From Aegilops tauschii subsp. strangulata (lineage: Eukaryota; Streptophyta; Magnoliopsida; Poales; Poaceae): a stretch of 64,000 nt of DNA. The translations under genes were made by a program, and so were the position numbers. Within the stretch, counting starts at the first letter, position 1, and each line of letters begins with the position of its first letter. The notes under the pieces were generated by a model that worked only from the letters and a program-made list of their open reading frames with translations, had not been told where the DNA came from and searched no databases. Below, in pieces: positions 1-13,348 of the stretch. Location of the stretch: contig NC_053037.3 in the NCBI RefSeq assembly GCF_002575655.3, positions 47,217,242-47,281,241 of the forward strand, written 5' to 3'.

Positions 1-53
1 CTCCAAATTGCAACATCTTTTTGTAACAATGATACCATGTTCGCACCTTGAAG

Positions 54-3000
54 GTTGCTGCAGATTGTGTATCAGTGCTCAACTCCGTAACTCGTTCCCT
101 ACCTTTTCCAATCACTACTGCTGATACAGTGAAAGAAAAATTTCCGGAAGAAGTCAGATTGAGGTAAGAGAAGCAGAATCTGTGTTCCCTGCATATTTTC
201 TTGTTGGCATATTGTCAAAGACTTGGAAGAAAGTTTTGTTGGACCCCCCAAAATATCCAGCTGCTGATTGACTATTGGCTAGCAAGTGCTTAACACATTT
301 GAGCAGAATGTGATTAGGTTGTACATCTGAAGTTGCACATATTATTTTAGACACCAAGATGATGCATAAGAAACTTAGGCATTGTGAACCACTTCTTTTG
401 CCGCTGACTATTGGGACTTGGGAGCATATACTTTGATTAGGTATTAACTCTTCCGCAAAGGCATCACAATTCATCACTCACTTTGTGATTATCGGAATTT
501 CTGTGGGTGTATAATCATATTCAGTTCGGTTAGCAACAATTACTTAACGATTTATATTGCTATGATTTCTCAATACTTACTTTTATGGTATCTTCTCGTT
601 AGAGCGATTTTTAATATTTTAGTATTCATTGGTATCATGATGGAGGTTTGCAGATTTAGTTTAGTTGAGACATTTTCATCATCATATCGATCATGCTAAC
701 TTGTAGTAGTCTATTTGAATATCATACCGCAGTCTGTCAAGTCACTGTAAAATTTTGGTACGATGACTTATGGTAAAATTTTGTATTTCACTGTAAAAAA
801 TTTCATTGGCTGTAATGACCGAGTGTCAGCCCACAACTTCACTCTAGATAGAAATATTCTTGTCAAAGATATGACCGCTCCTATATTCCCCTAAATTTCA
901 TTTCCTTATTATCACTTCTTCCTCTGTTCAGCTTTAGGGTACCAATTTACCGCTGTCCGTTATGCTTGAATTTATTTAAATGTTGTGTTCAATTTCCACC
1001 ATTTTAAACAATGAGTGCCCTTTTTGTATGAATGTCCCATCTTCAATATTACAGATTTAGGGTGCTGGACTTGCGTCGACCACAAATGCAGTCAAACTTG
1101 AGATTACGTCATAAAGTTATTAAACACATTCGTCGTTATTTGGAGGATAGGCATGATTTTGTTGAGGTATGCTAACTGTACATTTTGTGCTGTTGTTTGG
1201 CTGCAGCATGCCCTATTTACTTATATATGCCTGTCATTTTCAATATGGTGGCCCTGTTCTTAAAACTGCAACATAAAGATCAAGATAGGTGCTTAATTGG
1301 CCGACCGCTACATAAGCCGCTGGGCCAAGAGGTCAACTTGTCCCTTGGGGTTGCTAATTCTCCACCCACTTGTCTAACAGCATCAATTTTTATGCATCGG
1401 CCATTTTCATTACTGGTTGTATAAAGGGGACATAAATATGACCAATGTGTTGTCACCAGTAGCAGTAGTATATAATGCACATTTATTGATGTAAATTATG
1501 TGGATTGGTCAAAATAGATGCAACGATTCACTAAACTGAGTGCAGTGCAATCATTAGTGTATCTTCCCTTGCAATATCTAGAATGTATGCATCTCTTGGC
1601 ATCATTTTTTTAAATATTTTATCTAAAGTTACTACATGTTCCAAGGTAGATTGAGACTCCAATTTTATCCAAGTCTACACCAGAAGGTGCTCGGGACTAT
1701 CTTGTACCTTCAAGAGTTCAGGTGAATAACCTCTGTACTTCGCAGACACAATTATAACATGGTTGTTTCCTCTGTTGAATCCCACACCATTCTGTTTGCT
1801 TTGTTCTCGTACTGTTTGTAATTTTCAAAGATCTGATGCCTAATGCCATATTTGTCTGCTTTATTGTAAAAGTAACGCCAATATCAATCTCTACTCGCTA
1901 TTATGCGCAATCACCTTCCAGGAGATAAATGTGATTAATTTGCTGTGTTTTTCTTTTGGGTTGATGGCTCATTTTTCTGATCTAGAAAATTACTTTGAAG
2001 TTGAGTTGGCTACTTGGCTTTTAGAAGTTGCAATAGAAGTACACTTACGAACTATTTTGGAGGACTAAACTTGTTCCTATTTTATTTTGCCTAGACCCGG
2101 ACATACAATCCTCTATAGTTTTGTTCTTATATACTTAACGCACTTCTGTTCCATTTGAGTATAACAATGATGTTGCGGAGGTGCAGACTTATTATGCATT
2201 AGAATTATGTTGCCATTGCTTGTTAGTGCGTTAGTGGTAGGTATAGTAATTTAACAAGTAATATTTGTCAAAAAAAACTTCATAAGTAATAACTACGCAA
2301 TGAAGGTTCATCACTTTGCCAAGTTCTGTTCCTCTGATTTCCTCCAAATATGATTTCTGAAGCCAGGAACATGCTTTGCTCTTCCTCAAAGCCCTCAGCT
2401 GTTCAAGCAAATGTTGATGGCCTCTGGCTTCGAAAAATATTTTCAGATTGCAAGGTAGGTAGCACATTTGAAGGCCTGGGTATTATTTCATAGATATAGT
2501 TGTGTTAATGCATGGAGTATATTATTGGTGCAACTATTTTTTATGCCAACTATTTTTCATCTTCGTTTTTGTAACCTTAACTGAATTAATTATAAATACA
2601 AATCAATCAGAGCACAAGCATATGTGTCATGTAATGTACTCATGTCCAGTTGGCATATAGTACTATACTAGTATTGAATCAATTAACTACGTCTCTGGAA
2701 AGCTGCCTGGCACAATTGTCCTTGTTCACTGAGCTGCTTTATTGCAGATGCTTCCGGGATGAAGATCTGCGTGCAGACAGGCAACCAGAATTTACACAAC
2801 TTGACATGGAGATTGCCTTTACATCAATGGAGGATATGTTGAACTTGAATGAAGAATTGATGATACATGTATGTTGGTTTTGACCAGCTTTATGTTTTCT
2901 TTCTCTTTTTTCTGTCAGACATCTATTGTCATCCTTGTCTGTTAGTGAAATACCTAGTTAGAAGGTAACACAATCAGTGCATTTTATAATTCTAAAGAGG

Positions 3001-6000
3001 TCACGGGCACAGCAACTGTGTGCTCATTTTGTAGTTTAGCTGCCGAATATTAAACCATCAGTAGTAGTCTCTTAGTTCATTATTCAGAAAACTTTCCCTT
3101 TTTTCTTGATCTATTATTGCTATTCATGGTTGATTGAGCTATGGAACATTCATATCACAGATATTTCAAGAGGTAGGAGATATCAAGCTGCCTAAGTGTT
3201 TTCCAAGGCTCACCTATACGGAGGCGATGAACCGTTATGGGACAGACAGGCCTGACCTTCGGTTCGACTGGGAGCTAAAAGATGTGAGGACTTTTAATAT
3301 CTTTGCAGAATGGCCTTGGTAATTTTGGTAACTATTTATTTAGTTAATTACCATCACAAATTTGGACAACTTCGTTTTGGATGAGGGGCTACTCCTTGCC
3401 CCATTTTTTGCATATAAAAAGCGGAAGCCATCTACTCTAATTCACATGTTATACCGTTAGTAGTATGATATTGTAGGTCTGTAGATTTAGATGCTGCTTT
3501 TACCTTGCAGCTTACATGGGAAACATACTTTGTAAACTCTTTTCTTTGTTTATTACTTGCATATTTTCTCCCTTCATTGTTGTTCTGTCAAATGCAGGCT
3601 AGTGATGTATTTTTGGGCAGTAGCTTCAAGGTTTTTGCAGATACATTAGAAAATGGTGGTGTAATAAAGGCATTGTGTGTGCCTGGTGGTGCCAAAGTTT
3701 TTTCAAACACTGACCTAAAGAAGGGAACTGTTTATGCTGAAGCTTCCAAAGCTGGAGCAAAGGGCCTGCCTTTCCTCAAAGTTATGGACAATGGTAAAAG
3801 AAAAATATGTCCTTGTTATGTTAGACAAAACTACAAGGCCTGGCAGCAAATGATATGTTATTTATTTGTGGTACCACAGGGGAGCTTGAAGGAGTTGGTC
3901 CGCTGGTGTCAAGTCTGAAACCCGAAAAGAAAGAACACATGTTGGAAATCTTAGATGCAAAAGCAGGTGATCTTATCCTGTTTGCCTTGGGCGAGCAATC
4001 AACAGCTAATCAAGTTCTTGGCAGGTTAAGATTGTTTATTGCTCATAAGCTGGAAGTGATAGATACAGTGAGTCTCTCATACCAAGAACTTCCGTCCTTG
4101 TATTGTCAACATATTCTTGGCATATTGATGAGACACCAAGAATAGTTCTGTTTCTGCCCTTAAAAAGTTTCTATTTCTTTCTGTAGTCAGCACACTCAAT
4201 TCTTTGGGTGACAGATTTCCCAATGTTTGAATGGAATAGTGATGAGCAGCGGTATGAGGTCAGTCTTTTAGTTTGTACTAACAAATTATAATTGGTTTGT
4301 ATTCTTCTTTACTTCTACAAAACCGAAATGGGTATTCCAGTATTCCTTAAGCCTGTGTGTGTATCACATTAGAGAACTAGCATTTTACTGTTTTTTAAGA
4401 GACTGCAGTTATTTGCTGAATGTTGATTGCTGTTTAGTTGCTGATAATACACTACGAACAAACGATGAACCTTGGTATAGTAGGATACATAGTACTATGT
4501 TGTATCACAAGAATACCCACCAATATTGGACGAATCTTAGAACTTTGTTGATGACATCCAGATATGATCTGGTACGACACATGTTTACAAAGAGATATGT
4601 GAAGGGGAACATCAGTTATACAGTTTTCTTTACATGCTAATGCCATTTGGATGGGCATTGGTACATACGTACCATGGATTCATGGTTTATATTATAGCAT
4701 ATGCCCAAATATTCTACTGAACAGTATGGAAAGTTGTGTGTTTTTGTGAAAAATTACGAACAGAAGAGCCTGGTTGAACTGGGTGTTCACATCTAGCTGA
4801 AAGAAAAAAGCTGTATCTTATTTTCTGTTTTCTCAGTACCCTGTTCTTCTCCCTTTCAAACACAGGCTCTACACCATCCTTTCACCGCACCAAATCCTGA
4901 AGATATGAATGACCTACCATCAGCTCGTGCCTTGGCTTATGATATGATTTACAATGGGGTGGAGGTACTCCTTGTTTCTCTTTTCAAGTGTGTAGACAAG
5001 TTTTAGTTTAGTTTGTCATTTTAATGTTTCAATCTGTTTGAATCTGCAGTTATGCACTACAATGTGAAGTTCATGTACCTAGATTTTGCATGTATTATCT
5101 TTGATAAATAGTCATACATGCCTCCAGCAGACAAACAAGACATGAAACGTACTGATATGCATCAGTCAACATAATTTAGTACTCCCTCCGTTCCATAATT
5201 CTTGTCATGGTTTTAATTCAAATTTTAACTAAAACCACAACAAGTATGGAACAGAGGGAGTAGTTTTATGCACATTAAGATGATATTGTATCCCCCTGTA
5301 CAGGCACTGCCTGTGTTTTCTTGTGTTACATTTGTATTAGTGTGTGTTTCAAGTTTCAGATGCTAAATAGTAAATACGCTTTCGGAGTTAGTGCCCTTTT
5401 CTATTGTAAATGACCAATTGAGCAAGGTGGGCAAATGATCACATGTGCATGTGTTACTGGCTTACTGCAAATGAAATCATACAGTACATCTGATGTTTTG
5501 TCCATTTGTTCATAGATTGGAGGAGGCAGTTTGAGGATCTACAAAAGTGATGTGCAACAAAGGATTTTTGAGATCATCGGTATCTCACCTGAACAGGTTT
5601 GACTATATCTTTTTGACTTGGTCTTCATGATATTAATTTACTCCCTTTATGTTGTCGATCATGTTTCTTCCAGTCTTCAGTTTGTTGCGTAAACTAGTCA
5701 ATCAGATTTTCAAGTAAAAAGTATTTTGTTTTAGGCTGCTCTCAACAGCTAATTCAATACTGCACCAACTGAGTCCATAACCATTCAGTAGCTGAGCCTT
5801 TTACTTGTTCATGATTGTTAGTTTGGAGAGTATTTCTATATCCAGCGCTGCTCTCTTTTGGCTGTGTACTTAAGATTTGAATTTCCAATGCAGGCGGAGG
5901 AAAAATTTGGCTACCTTTTGGAGTGTTTCGACATGGGTGCTCCTCCGCATGGTATGATATTTCAACACATGGATTTCAATGTATCATGTTCTTTAGTGTA

Positions 6001-6512
6001 AGATTGCATGTTTCATTACACTGCTATTTCTGAAACAAGGGCAGCCTTCTAAAGCAATCTTACTCCTTTTCTCTATAAGTGACGCAATCTTGTTCTTTTG
6101 TTGTATCCGTAGCATTAGACAATTTCTTGATTCTAAGTATTTGAATAATCTTGATAAATTTCCTTTTCTTTTACTTACTAGCACTAGAACTAGGATATCA
6201 CACAGATGTTAGCCTTTGAATAAAGGCTGTCACTCACACATTTGCTGCGTATTATTTTTATTAAAAAAAAATGCTTTTAGTTACCAGAACTAGAACTAGA
6301 ATATCAAACAGAAATGTCACATTTGTTGTCACCTTAATGCAGGAGGCATTGCCTATGGGTTGGATCGTTTGGTGATGCTTTTGGCTCGCGAAAGTTCAAT
6401 CCGGGATGTGATAGCTTTCCCAAAGACCACGACTGCTCAATGTTCGCTCACCAAAGCACCGTCCCCTGTGGACCCTCAGCAATTGAAGGATCTGGGCCTG
6501 CGTACTTCGTGA
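54..6512 (+). CDS. Aspartate--tRNA ligase, chloroplastic/mitochondrial type (5' end outside window)
   Basis: Class II aminoacyl-tRNA synthetase that charges organellar tRNA with aspartate. Thirteen exons fit in one frame with GT-AG junctions: about 54-163, 1055-1166, 1650-1721, 2363-2454, 2748-2868, 3161-3283, 3598-3793, 3880-4067, 4187-4258, 4866-4964, 5516-5596, 5894-5951, 6343-6512 (TGA). They sum to 1494 nt, about 497 codons. Seen: end of the anticodon-binding OB fold, then the hinge [10 protein letters not shown], motif 1 region ([20 protein letters not shown]), motif 2 ([20 protein letters not shown]), the GAD insertion found only in bacterial-type AspRS, and motif 3 ([14 protein letters not shown]) with the C-terminal RDVIAFPKT. 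The GAD domain separates this from the cytosolic enzyme. The N-terminus (transit peptide, most of the OB fold) lies upstream of base 1; the first visible exon could instead begin at 64. No frame break was seen. SEC11 starts 620 bp downstream on the same strand. Confidence 0.93.
5182..5260. mobile_element. Small Stowaway-type MITE in an AspRS intron
   Basis: A 79 bp element begins CTCCCTCCGTTCCATA and ends TATGGAACAGAGGGAG, so its ends are inverted repeats. It is flanked on both sides by TA, the Tc1/mariner target duplication. The CTCCCTCCGT end is the hallmark of Triticeae Stowaway elements. It sits inside the intron 4965-5515. Confidence 0.9.
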
Positions 6513-7131
6513 GGATACTGTTCATGGCTAAGGGGTGCATTATTTAGGAACAGATACATTGTACACATGGGGCTCAAACTGTCCCTGCACATTCTCTTTT
6601 TGCACTGTAGAGGAGAAAATTTTGACGTCGGCATTTAGATGTCGCCAAATCTGCCAGCATCGATGTGATGCGGGGTATTTTGTTCAAAGTTGTGGCTGCC
6701 AACATGTAACCGTATTATTATTGACTTGAATGAACCAGGCGGCTTTGTAACACGGCATTGGAAGTATTTGTGTGTACCAGGTTGAATCTCTGTAGCTTTG
6801 TTCGTTGCAGGGAGTTAAATTCCTGTAGCTGGTCGAGCGCTTTTTCTTGCATCGTGCTTGGGAAACAGTCTCGCAGATAGCAGTCCATTGCATGGCTGGA
6901 GTCGGACCCGGAAACCGAATCCCGTACGTGTGGTGATCCATCGAGCCCGTCACCGATTCGTGTCTAGTAGTACGTCTATAACTACCTACAGCTTCTTGTA
7001 TCCTCCCTCCTATCTATATATACACGCACGTTAAGGTGCTAGCTGCAAGCGAGATCACACGTTCGCTGGAAAACTAGACTCGGTCGTAAAACCACTTGTG
7101 TTTAACCCCCATCGTCCACTCGAGGAGAGCT
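6513..7131. other. AspRS 3' flank and SEC11 upstream region
   Basis: This 619 bp intergenic stretch must contain the 3' UTR of the synthetase and the promoter of the signal peptidase gene. No further coding signal or repeat is visible. Confidence 0.5.
7015..7022 (+). promoter_or_regulatory. Possible TATA box of the SEC11-like gene
   Basis: TATATATA lies about 110 bp upstream of the ATG at 7132, in a spacer without other coding signal. Position and sequence fit a plant core promoter; there is no transcript evidence. Confidence 0.4.
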
Positions 7132-8248
7132 ATGAAGATCCGGCACGCGCTCACCCAATCCGTCACCTTCCTCGGTACATATACATCGGCATCCTTTTTT
7201 TTGGGTGTGTGGAATCGGCATCTCTCTTCACTGTGTTTTTCCACGCCGACGCGTCCATCTGTTCTTTGTTTCTGGAGAAATTTTAATTGAATTTGGCATG
7301 TGCAGTCATGGTCGTTGCATTGTTGGTGCTGGTGCCGGAGGGAACGATGCTAGTGACGGGTGTCAAGCCACCCTCTATGGCGGTTCTGTCAGAAAGTATG
7401 GAGCCTGCAATTAAAAGGGTACGTGGTACACATTTTCTTATAAGAAAAATGCTCACTTCAATTTGCCTTGCGCCCTTTAATTCCGACTGGCATATTGTTA
7501 GATGCATGGAACATGTGCTTATTTTGCAGGGCGATATGGTGTTTGTGCACAACATGAGCAATGAACCTTTCCGCATAGGAGAGATCATTCTTTTCAAAGT
7601 TGATGGCTTTGAACATCCAGTTGTCCATCGTGTGATCAAGGTAACAACAAACCCTCTAGTATATGTCGCTACACACCCATCAAATAACCCCTCCCCTACT
7701 TCATTCGATGTTTAGACGTCATTTTTTGTTTGCTATGAATTTACCTGAATATTTTTCTTTAAATTATTATAGGTTCACAAGCACCGGGATACCGGAGAAA
7801 TTCGAATACTCACCAAAGGAGACAACAATTCAGTGGACGATCGGTTTCTCTATCCAGTTGGGCAGCCCTGGCTTCAGCCGCATGATATTATTGGACGGGT
7901 TGCGAGGTACGTGGGTTACTATCTCATCTGATGCATCTAGTACTGAATTAGGACACAAGTTTAATTTGACTTTATATACATCGGTCTACCGTTTCAATCA
8001 CCTAATGAATTTTCATTGTGTTATGTCTAATGCTAACAGCTATCTGCCATATGTTGGATGGCCTAGTGTTTTCATCAGCGAAGCTTATAAGGTACGCAAC
8101 CACACATTATATTCTGGTTCATTTCTGTACATATTATTATTTATTTAATTAAATACTCACGCAAGGTTTTTTTATTTTCTTCTTATAAAAGATGTTGCAG
8201 AGTGGTGGAAGCACTACAACTCCACAAGTACACTGGGTCACAATGTAA
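7132..8248 (+). CDS. Signal peptidase complex catalytic subunit SEC11-like
   Basis: ER membrane serine protease that removes signal peptides (peptidase family S26B). Exons: 7132-7174, 7306-7418, 7530-7640, 7773-7906, 8040-8091 and probably 8192-8248, giving about 169 aa; SEC11 proteins are usually near 180. One N-terminal membrane segment (VMVVALLVLV). The Ser-His-Asp set is present: Ser in LSESMEP, His in PVVHRVIK, Asp in TKGDNNSVDDRFLYP. LPYVGW, which normally precedes the C-terminal membrane helix, is retained, but what follows is not the usual hydrophobic helix; the best phase-compatible last exon gives a short polar tail. An alternative frame through 8191-8349 stays open for about 50 codons, so the last exon is uncertain. 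The membrane-proximal N-terminus is also diverged from the usual SEC11 sequence. Probably a diverged paralogue. Confidence 0.8.
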
Positions 8249-8936
8249 CCGGGGCAGATTTCTGTGGGTTGCTGTCAAAGTGTCCTGTTCATAGTCAAGG
8301 AATGCATCAAGCCATCGAGGAGTATGTAAAACATACATCATTTTCTTAGTTTCCGCACAGAGTTAATACAGCTCTCAGCTCTGTCTGTTTTGTTGAAGTC
8401 AATTCAGTACACGGTCGACATGATTCTAACACCTTCTTTGGAAGGTAGATTTTGATGAAACATGTAGTTTTTTTTTTGCGGGGAGATGAAACATGTAGTT
8501 ACATGTATACTTGTTGAGAATGGATTGACATGCAAAATATTTTGTACAATTTCGCTATTTTCTTGTACTCACAAGAGGATCTCTTAACGCTCGATGTCGA
8601 GAACCGTGGATCCAAAAATGTGATCCAGCCATGTTCCACAATTCTGCACAATGAGAATAAATACTGCAATTCTTTTGCACTCGAGTACTACTACAACTTG
8701 ATGAACATTTTGTAACGGAGTAGTCTAGTTGGCAAACCTTACGATTTTAGAGATTGTCGGAGACTGGGATTTAAATGAAATACGAAGGGGAAAACAATGA
8801 GAACCGAAGCCACTGACCATCGCCGGACCATGCGTACGAACGGAACTCGTATCGGCTCTCTACGGCGCGTTGGCCCAGATAAGAACAACTTTTTTTTTTG
8901 AGAACCAGATCAGAACAACTAAGGCATGACTCAGCA
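8249..8936. other. SEC11 3' flank, no gene recognised
   Basis: AT-rich sequence after the predicted stop, with an open stretch to a TAG at 8347-8349 in another frame and a T-run near 8889-8898. Nothing else supported. Confidence 0.4.
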
Positions 8937-9830
8937 TTTTTTTTTCATAGTAAAACGTGTCTTATTTATATCATAAGTATCATAGTACAAACCACGTACA
9001 CACCAATCTGGTAAAAATGAACAACTAGCATAACGCGCCTTTGCACAAAGAAATATCAGCCAAGAAGTAAAATTACAAACCAGACCGAAGGAACCTTTGA
9101 GTTTGACACCAACGCCCGTCACCTGCCTCTGGCACTAGCACCACAGCCACCAAAGTAAAAAAAATGATGGATTACCTTCACACTCGAGCTCGACGCGGCT
9201 CCATCGCTGATTTGCAGCTCTGCGAACCTCCAAGGTGGCTCGTCAAAGGAGAAACCATTACCGTTGAATGAATCAGGCCGGGCAACACCCCGGACACGCT
9301 ATCGAACTTCAGATCTGGCATCACCACATGACTAAGGAGTCTAGGAGGAAACCATACCTGTCATCCACATACCACGAACCCAGCATACGATCCACCATCT
9401 TTCAGATGCCACAGATGTAGACCACAATCTGCATCCACTCCCGGACTACCTCTCAAGCTCCGCGCCGGCACTGGAGCAGACGCCGTCACAACGGCGGAGC
9501 CCGAGGACACAGGTACACCACAAGGATGCCGCCGCCGCACCATCCTTACTTGAACAGACTGAATTCCAGACCCATCCCCAACCATAGGATACATCGCCTC
9601 GTCGGAGTAGGATCTAAAGAAATTTTATTCAGCGCCACCATCGCCGCCGCCAAAGCCAAAACGATGAACAACCTAAAAACTAAACAATTTTAGTCTAAAA
9701 CTATCCACTCGCATGGATCCAACGACCCCTTACCACCGACGACCTCTTGAGGAGGGGAGCCGCCGGAGGACGGCGCTGGAAGGCTGGCTCTCTTCGGCGC
9801 TAGGGTTCCAGTCGCCCTAGACAAGAGGAA
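8937..9830 (-). mobile_element. Retroposon-like insertion, minus strand (LINE/SINE-like, unassigned)
   Basis: Read on the minus strand, this block starts with GC-rich sequence (CTAGGGCGACTGGAACCCTAG), goes through low-coding GC-rich sequence, and ends near 8945 in TACTATG followed by a run of A. A 3' poly(A) and a GC-rich head are typical of non-LTR retroposons. No reverse transcriptase is visible and no target duplication was established, so family and exact ends are uncertain. Confidence 0.4.
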
Positions 9831-10541
9831 AAGACGTTCGTATGTCAACCATTACAAACAGTCACTCTCCCAGCCACATACAACCATCGAGGCGTATAAT
9901 TCACACCTGGGCCAAGGTGAGTGCCAACGAAGCCTTGGCCGTGATTGATTGAGCCACTCGTATCTCTTCGACCACATTGGAAAAGTTTGCATGAGAGACA
10001 AACAATAAGAGCAAGTCATCCGGTGATAGATTAACGTAGTCAGGTATTTGTTGGATATACCCAACCATAGTATTAATTAAAAAGTCCCCTTTGATCCTAT
10101 ACACAACAACTCACGAACTCGGTTTAGGTTTCTGTCACCCCCGAAACCCATTATATATAGGCAAATAATTAACATATTGCAACACCTTAGAACGGTGATC
10201 CCACATGCTTGCTCAACACGGAGGGCACCATAGGACAACACTAAAAAAAAAGCTTGCAACTCAAACAAATCATAATCACCGATCAACCATAGGACAAAAG
10301 GAATCTACTCAAACATAATAGACGTGCAACAAATCATTGGATAAACATATATGGCATAAAACACCATGTTTAAGTAGCGCGTACAATGGGTTGCGGGAGA
10401 GTGGACCACTGACTATAGATGGGGGGGGGGGGGTGATGGAGGTGTTCATGAAGACATCGGTGTTGTTGGAGATGATTGCCGTCACAATGGTTCCTCCGGT
10501 GGCACTCTGGCGCCACCGAGAGAGGGGGGCGGGGAGAGCCC
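9831..10541. other. No gene recognised; contains a 13-base G tract
   Basis: The stretch has no coding signal I can support. A G13 run lies at 10421-10433. Confidence 0.4.
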
Positions 10542-11701
10542 TGATGACCCACAAGTATAGGGGATCAATCGTAGTCCTTTCGATAAGTAAGAGTGTCAAA
10601 TCCAACGAGGAGCAGAAGGAAATGACAAGTGGTTTTCAGCAAGGTAATTTCTGCAAGCACTGAAATTGTCGACAACGAGTAGTTTGATAGCGAGGTAATT
10701 TGTAACGAGCAAGTGACTCTAGCAACCCATCATCTAATAACTACTCCACAATGCATTCCTTAGGCCCAAAGATGGTGAAGTGTCATGTAGTCGACGTTCA
10801 CATAACACTACTAAGGGAATCACAACATACATTCCATCAAGTTATCGAACGAATACCAAATTCACATGATTACTTGCAACATGACTTCTTCCGTGGCCTC
10901 AAGAACAAGGGCAACTACTCACAAATAATATTCATGCTCAAGATCAGAGGGATATCAAATAGCATAATGGATCTGAACATATGATCTTTCACCAAGTAAA
11001 CCATATAACATCAACTACGAGATGTAATCAACACTACTAGTCACCCGCAGGTACCAATCTGAGGTTTTGATACAAAGATTGAACATAAGAGATGAACTAG
11101 GGTTTGAGATGAGATAGTGCTGATAAATATGTTGATGAAGATTGGCCTCCCAAATATGAGAGGGTTGTTGGTGATGACGATGGCTTCGATTCCCCCCTCC
11201 CGGAGGGAATTTCCCCTGGCGGAATCGCTTCGCTGTAGGGCAAAAGTGCTCCTGCCCAAGTTCCGCCTCGAGACGGCGGCACTCCGTCCCCAAAGTCCCC
11301 CCCTTATTTTTTCTAGGTCAAAATACCTTATGTACCAGAAGATGGGCACCGGAGGTGGGCCAGGTGGCCCACTACCCACCAGGGCGCGCTTGGAGGGGCG
11401 GGCGTGCCCTGGTGCCTTCTGGTCACCTGGTGGCCCCCTCTGGTAGTTCTTTTCTCCAATATTTATTATATATTCCAAAATAATTCTCCGTAATTTTTAG
11501 CTCATTTGGAGATGTGCAGAATAGGTATCTCTGACATATAGCTTTTTAAGGTCCAGAATTCCAGCTGCCGGTATTCTCCCTCTTTGGGTAAACCTTGCAT
11601 ATTATGGGAGAAAAGACATTAGAATTACTCCACAAAGTGTTATAATGCATAAAAACACTATAAATAATAGTAGGAAAATATGATGCAAAATGGAGGTATC
11701 A
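10542..11701 (-). repeat. 3' LTR of the minus-strand Gypsy element
   Basis: On the element's strand the LTR runs from TGATACCTCCATTTTGCATC to CCACAAGTATAGGGG-complement, ending GGGTCATCA, so it has canonical TG...CA ends; length 1160 bp. Its 5' edge is fixed by the purine tract directly adjacent at 11702. Confidence 0.75.
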
Positions 11702-11716
11702 ACTCCCCCAAGCTTA
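11702..11716 (-). promoter_or_regulatory. Polypurine tract of the minus-strand Gypsy element
   Basis: On the minus strand AAGCTTGGGGGAGT immediately precedes the LTR start TGATACC. This is the expected plus-strand primer site for reverse transcription. Confidence 0.7.
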
Positions 11717-13348
11717 GACCTCGCTTATCCTCAAGCGAAAGCTGATATCGAAAATCTCATGTCCACATGTTTAGAGAGAGTGGTTCCGATACAAATAAAA
11801 TGCGGACATAGTAGCATCATGCTTATTATTATTATAACAACAACAAACTTTATCATAAAAATGTATCATATAGCTTCTCATGAATAAGTAACAATTCATC
11901 ACAACATCGAAGTAGAAAGCATAAACTTTATTGAAAACTGACAAACTATATTCTCAGTTAACTTTGCAACTACAATTCATCATATTTTCAGGAAGGGTCT
12001 TGTATCGGAGCCTTTTGGCAAGTCCACATACTCAAAAATCATTTAATCTTTTACGATTGCTAACACTCACAACATATATATGAGCAAAAAGTTTCAACCA
12101 GACACGTAGAAAGATAGGGGCTTATAGTTTCGCCTCCCAACTTATTCACCTCAAGGGTGATGTCAACAATAATAATTCATGCTCACTCATATATATCCAA
12201 CTGGATATATGTGCCTAGATCTTTCCCCACCACATGGTGTTTGCCAAAGAGAAAAATAAAAAGGAACAGAGAAAAATACTTTGACTCTTGCATAAAAGGT
12301 AAATACATAAAAGTAAAAGATAGACCCTTCAAAGGGAAGCAGAGGTTGTCATGCGCTTTTTGGTTTTGTATGCACAATCTCTTAATGCAAAAGAACGTCA
12401 CGTTATATTGCCCCTTATGATAGAAACCTTTATTATGCAGTCCGTCGCTTTTATTACTTTGCCATCACAAGTTTGTACAATGCTTATTTTCCTTTACACT
12501 AAAAGACCAAACACATTTAGGAGCAATTTTTATTGCCTTTTTGCACCGATGACAACTTGAAGGATCTTACTCAATCCATAGATAGGTATGGTGGACTCTC
12601 AAAACAAAGATTTGGGTTTAAGGGTTTTGGATGCACAAGTAGTATATCTACTTAGTGCGGATTTTTTGCTAGCAAAGATATTGAGCAAGCACCACATGTT
12701 AAAGGATATATGAAAATATAACTTCTATGTGAATATGAACAAACATAAATCATTACGTTGTCTTCCTTTTCCAACGTCAACAATTTGGCATAAGATATTT
12801 AATGGGGGCTCACAATCATAAAAGATGTCCAAGATAGTGTATTTGCATGTGAATCTTCACTTCCCTTATTAATTCTTTCATGAATTGCATCATTGACCAA
12901 TGCTATGTTTGTCAACTTTCAATAAATTCTACCACTTATACTTTTCCTTATGTGATGTCATTACTTACCGTAAGATTAGCATACGATATTTTTCATTATT
13001 TTCCTTTATTTTGATTGGAACATAGAAGGTAACGAAACAAAAACTCAAAGTAAACTTTATTATATAACTCTCACTCAATTACATAGATAGATATATCACG
13101 AAACTAACACTAGAAAATAGATAATACTAAACTTTTATTAAACTAAATCACGAAATAGCCAAGGATCGAACTAAGGTAGGTAAAGGTAATAAAAGTGATG
13201 GTGATACGATACCGGGGCATCTCCCGCAAACTTGGCACAAGCCAAGGGGAGTGCCCATACTTGTGTGCTTAAGTCTCCTTCTTTGGGGATGAAGACGATG
13301 GTGGTGGTGATGAGGTAGTAAGCTTGTCCTCCGGCTTCCATGGAAGGG

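Noticed and set aside
9361..9594. Minus-strand frame of 77 codons.
   Set aside because: GC-rich head of a retroposon-like insert; no domain.
10421..10433. Homopolymer tracts (G13 here, C near 24565, G near 56048).
   Set aside because: Probably slippage or low-complexity sequence; no functional inference possible.
11041..11478. Minus-strand frames of up to 145 codons.
   Set aside because: Inside a Gypsy LTR; GC-rich and without domain.
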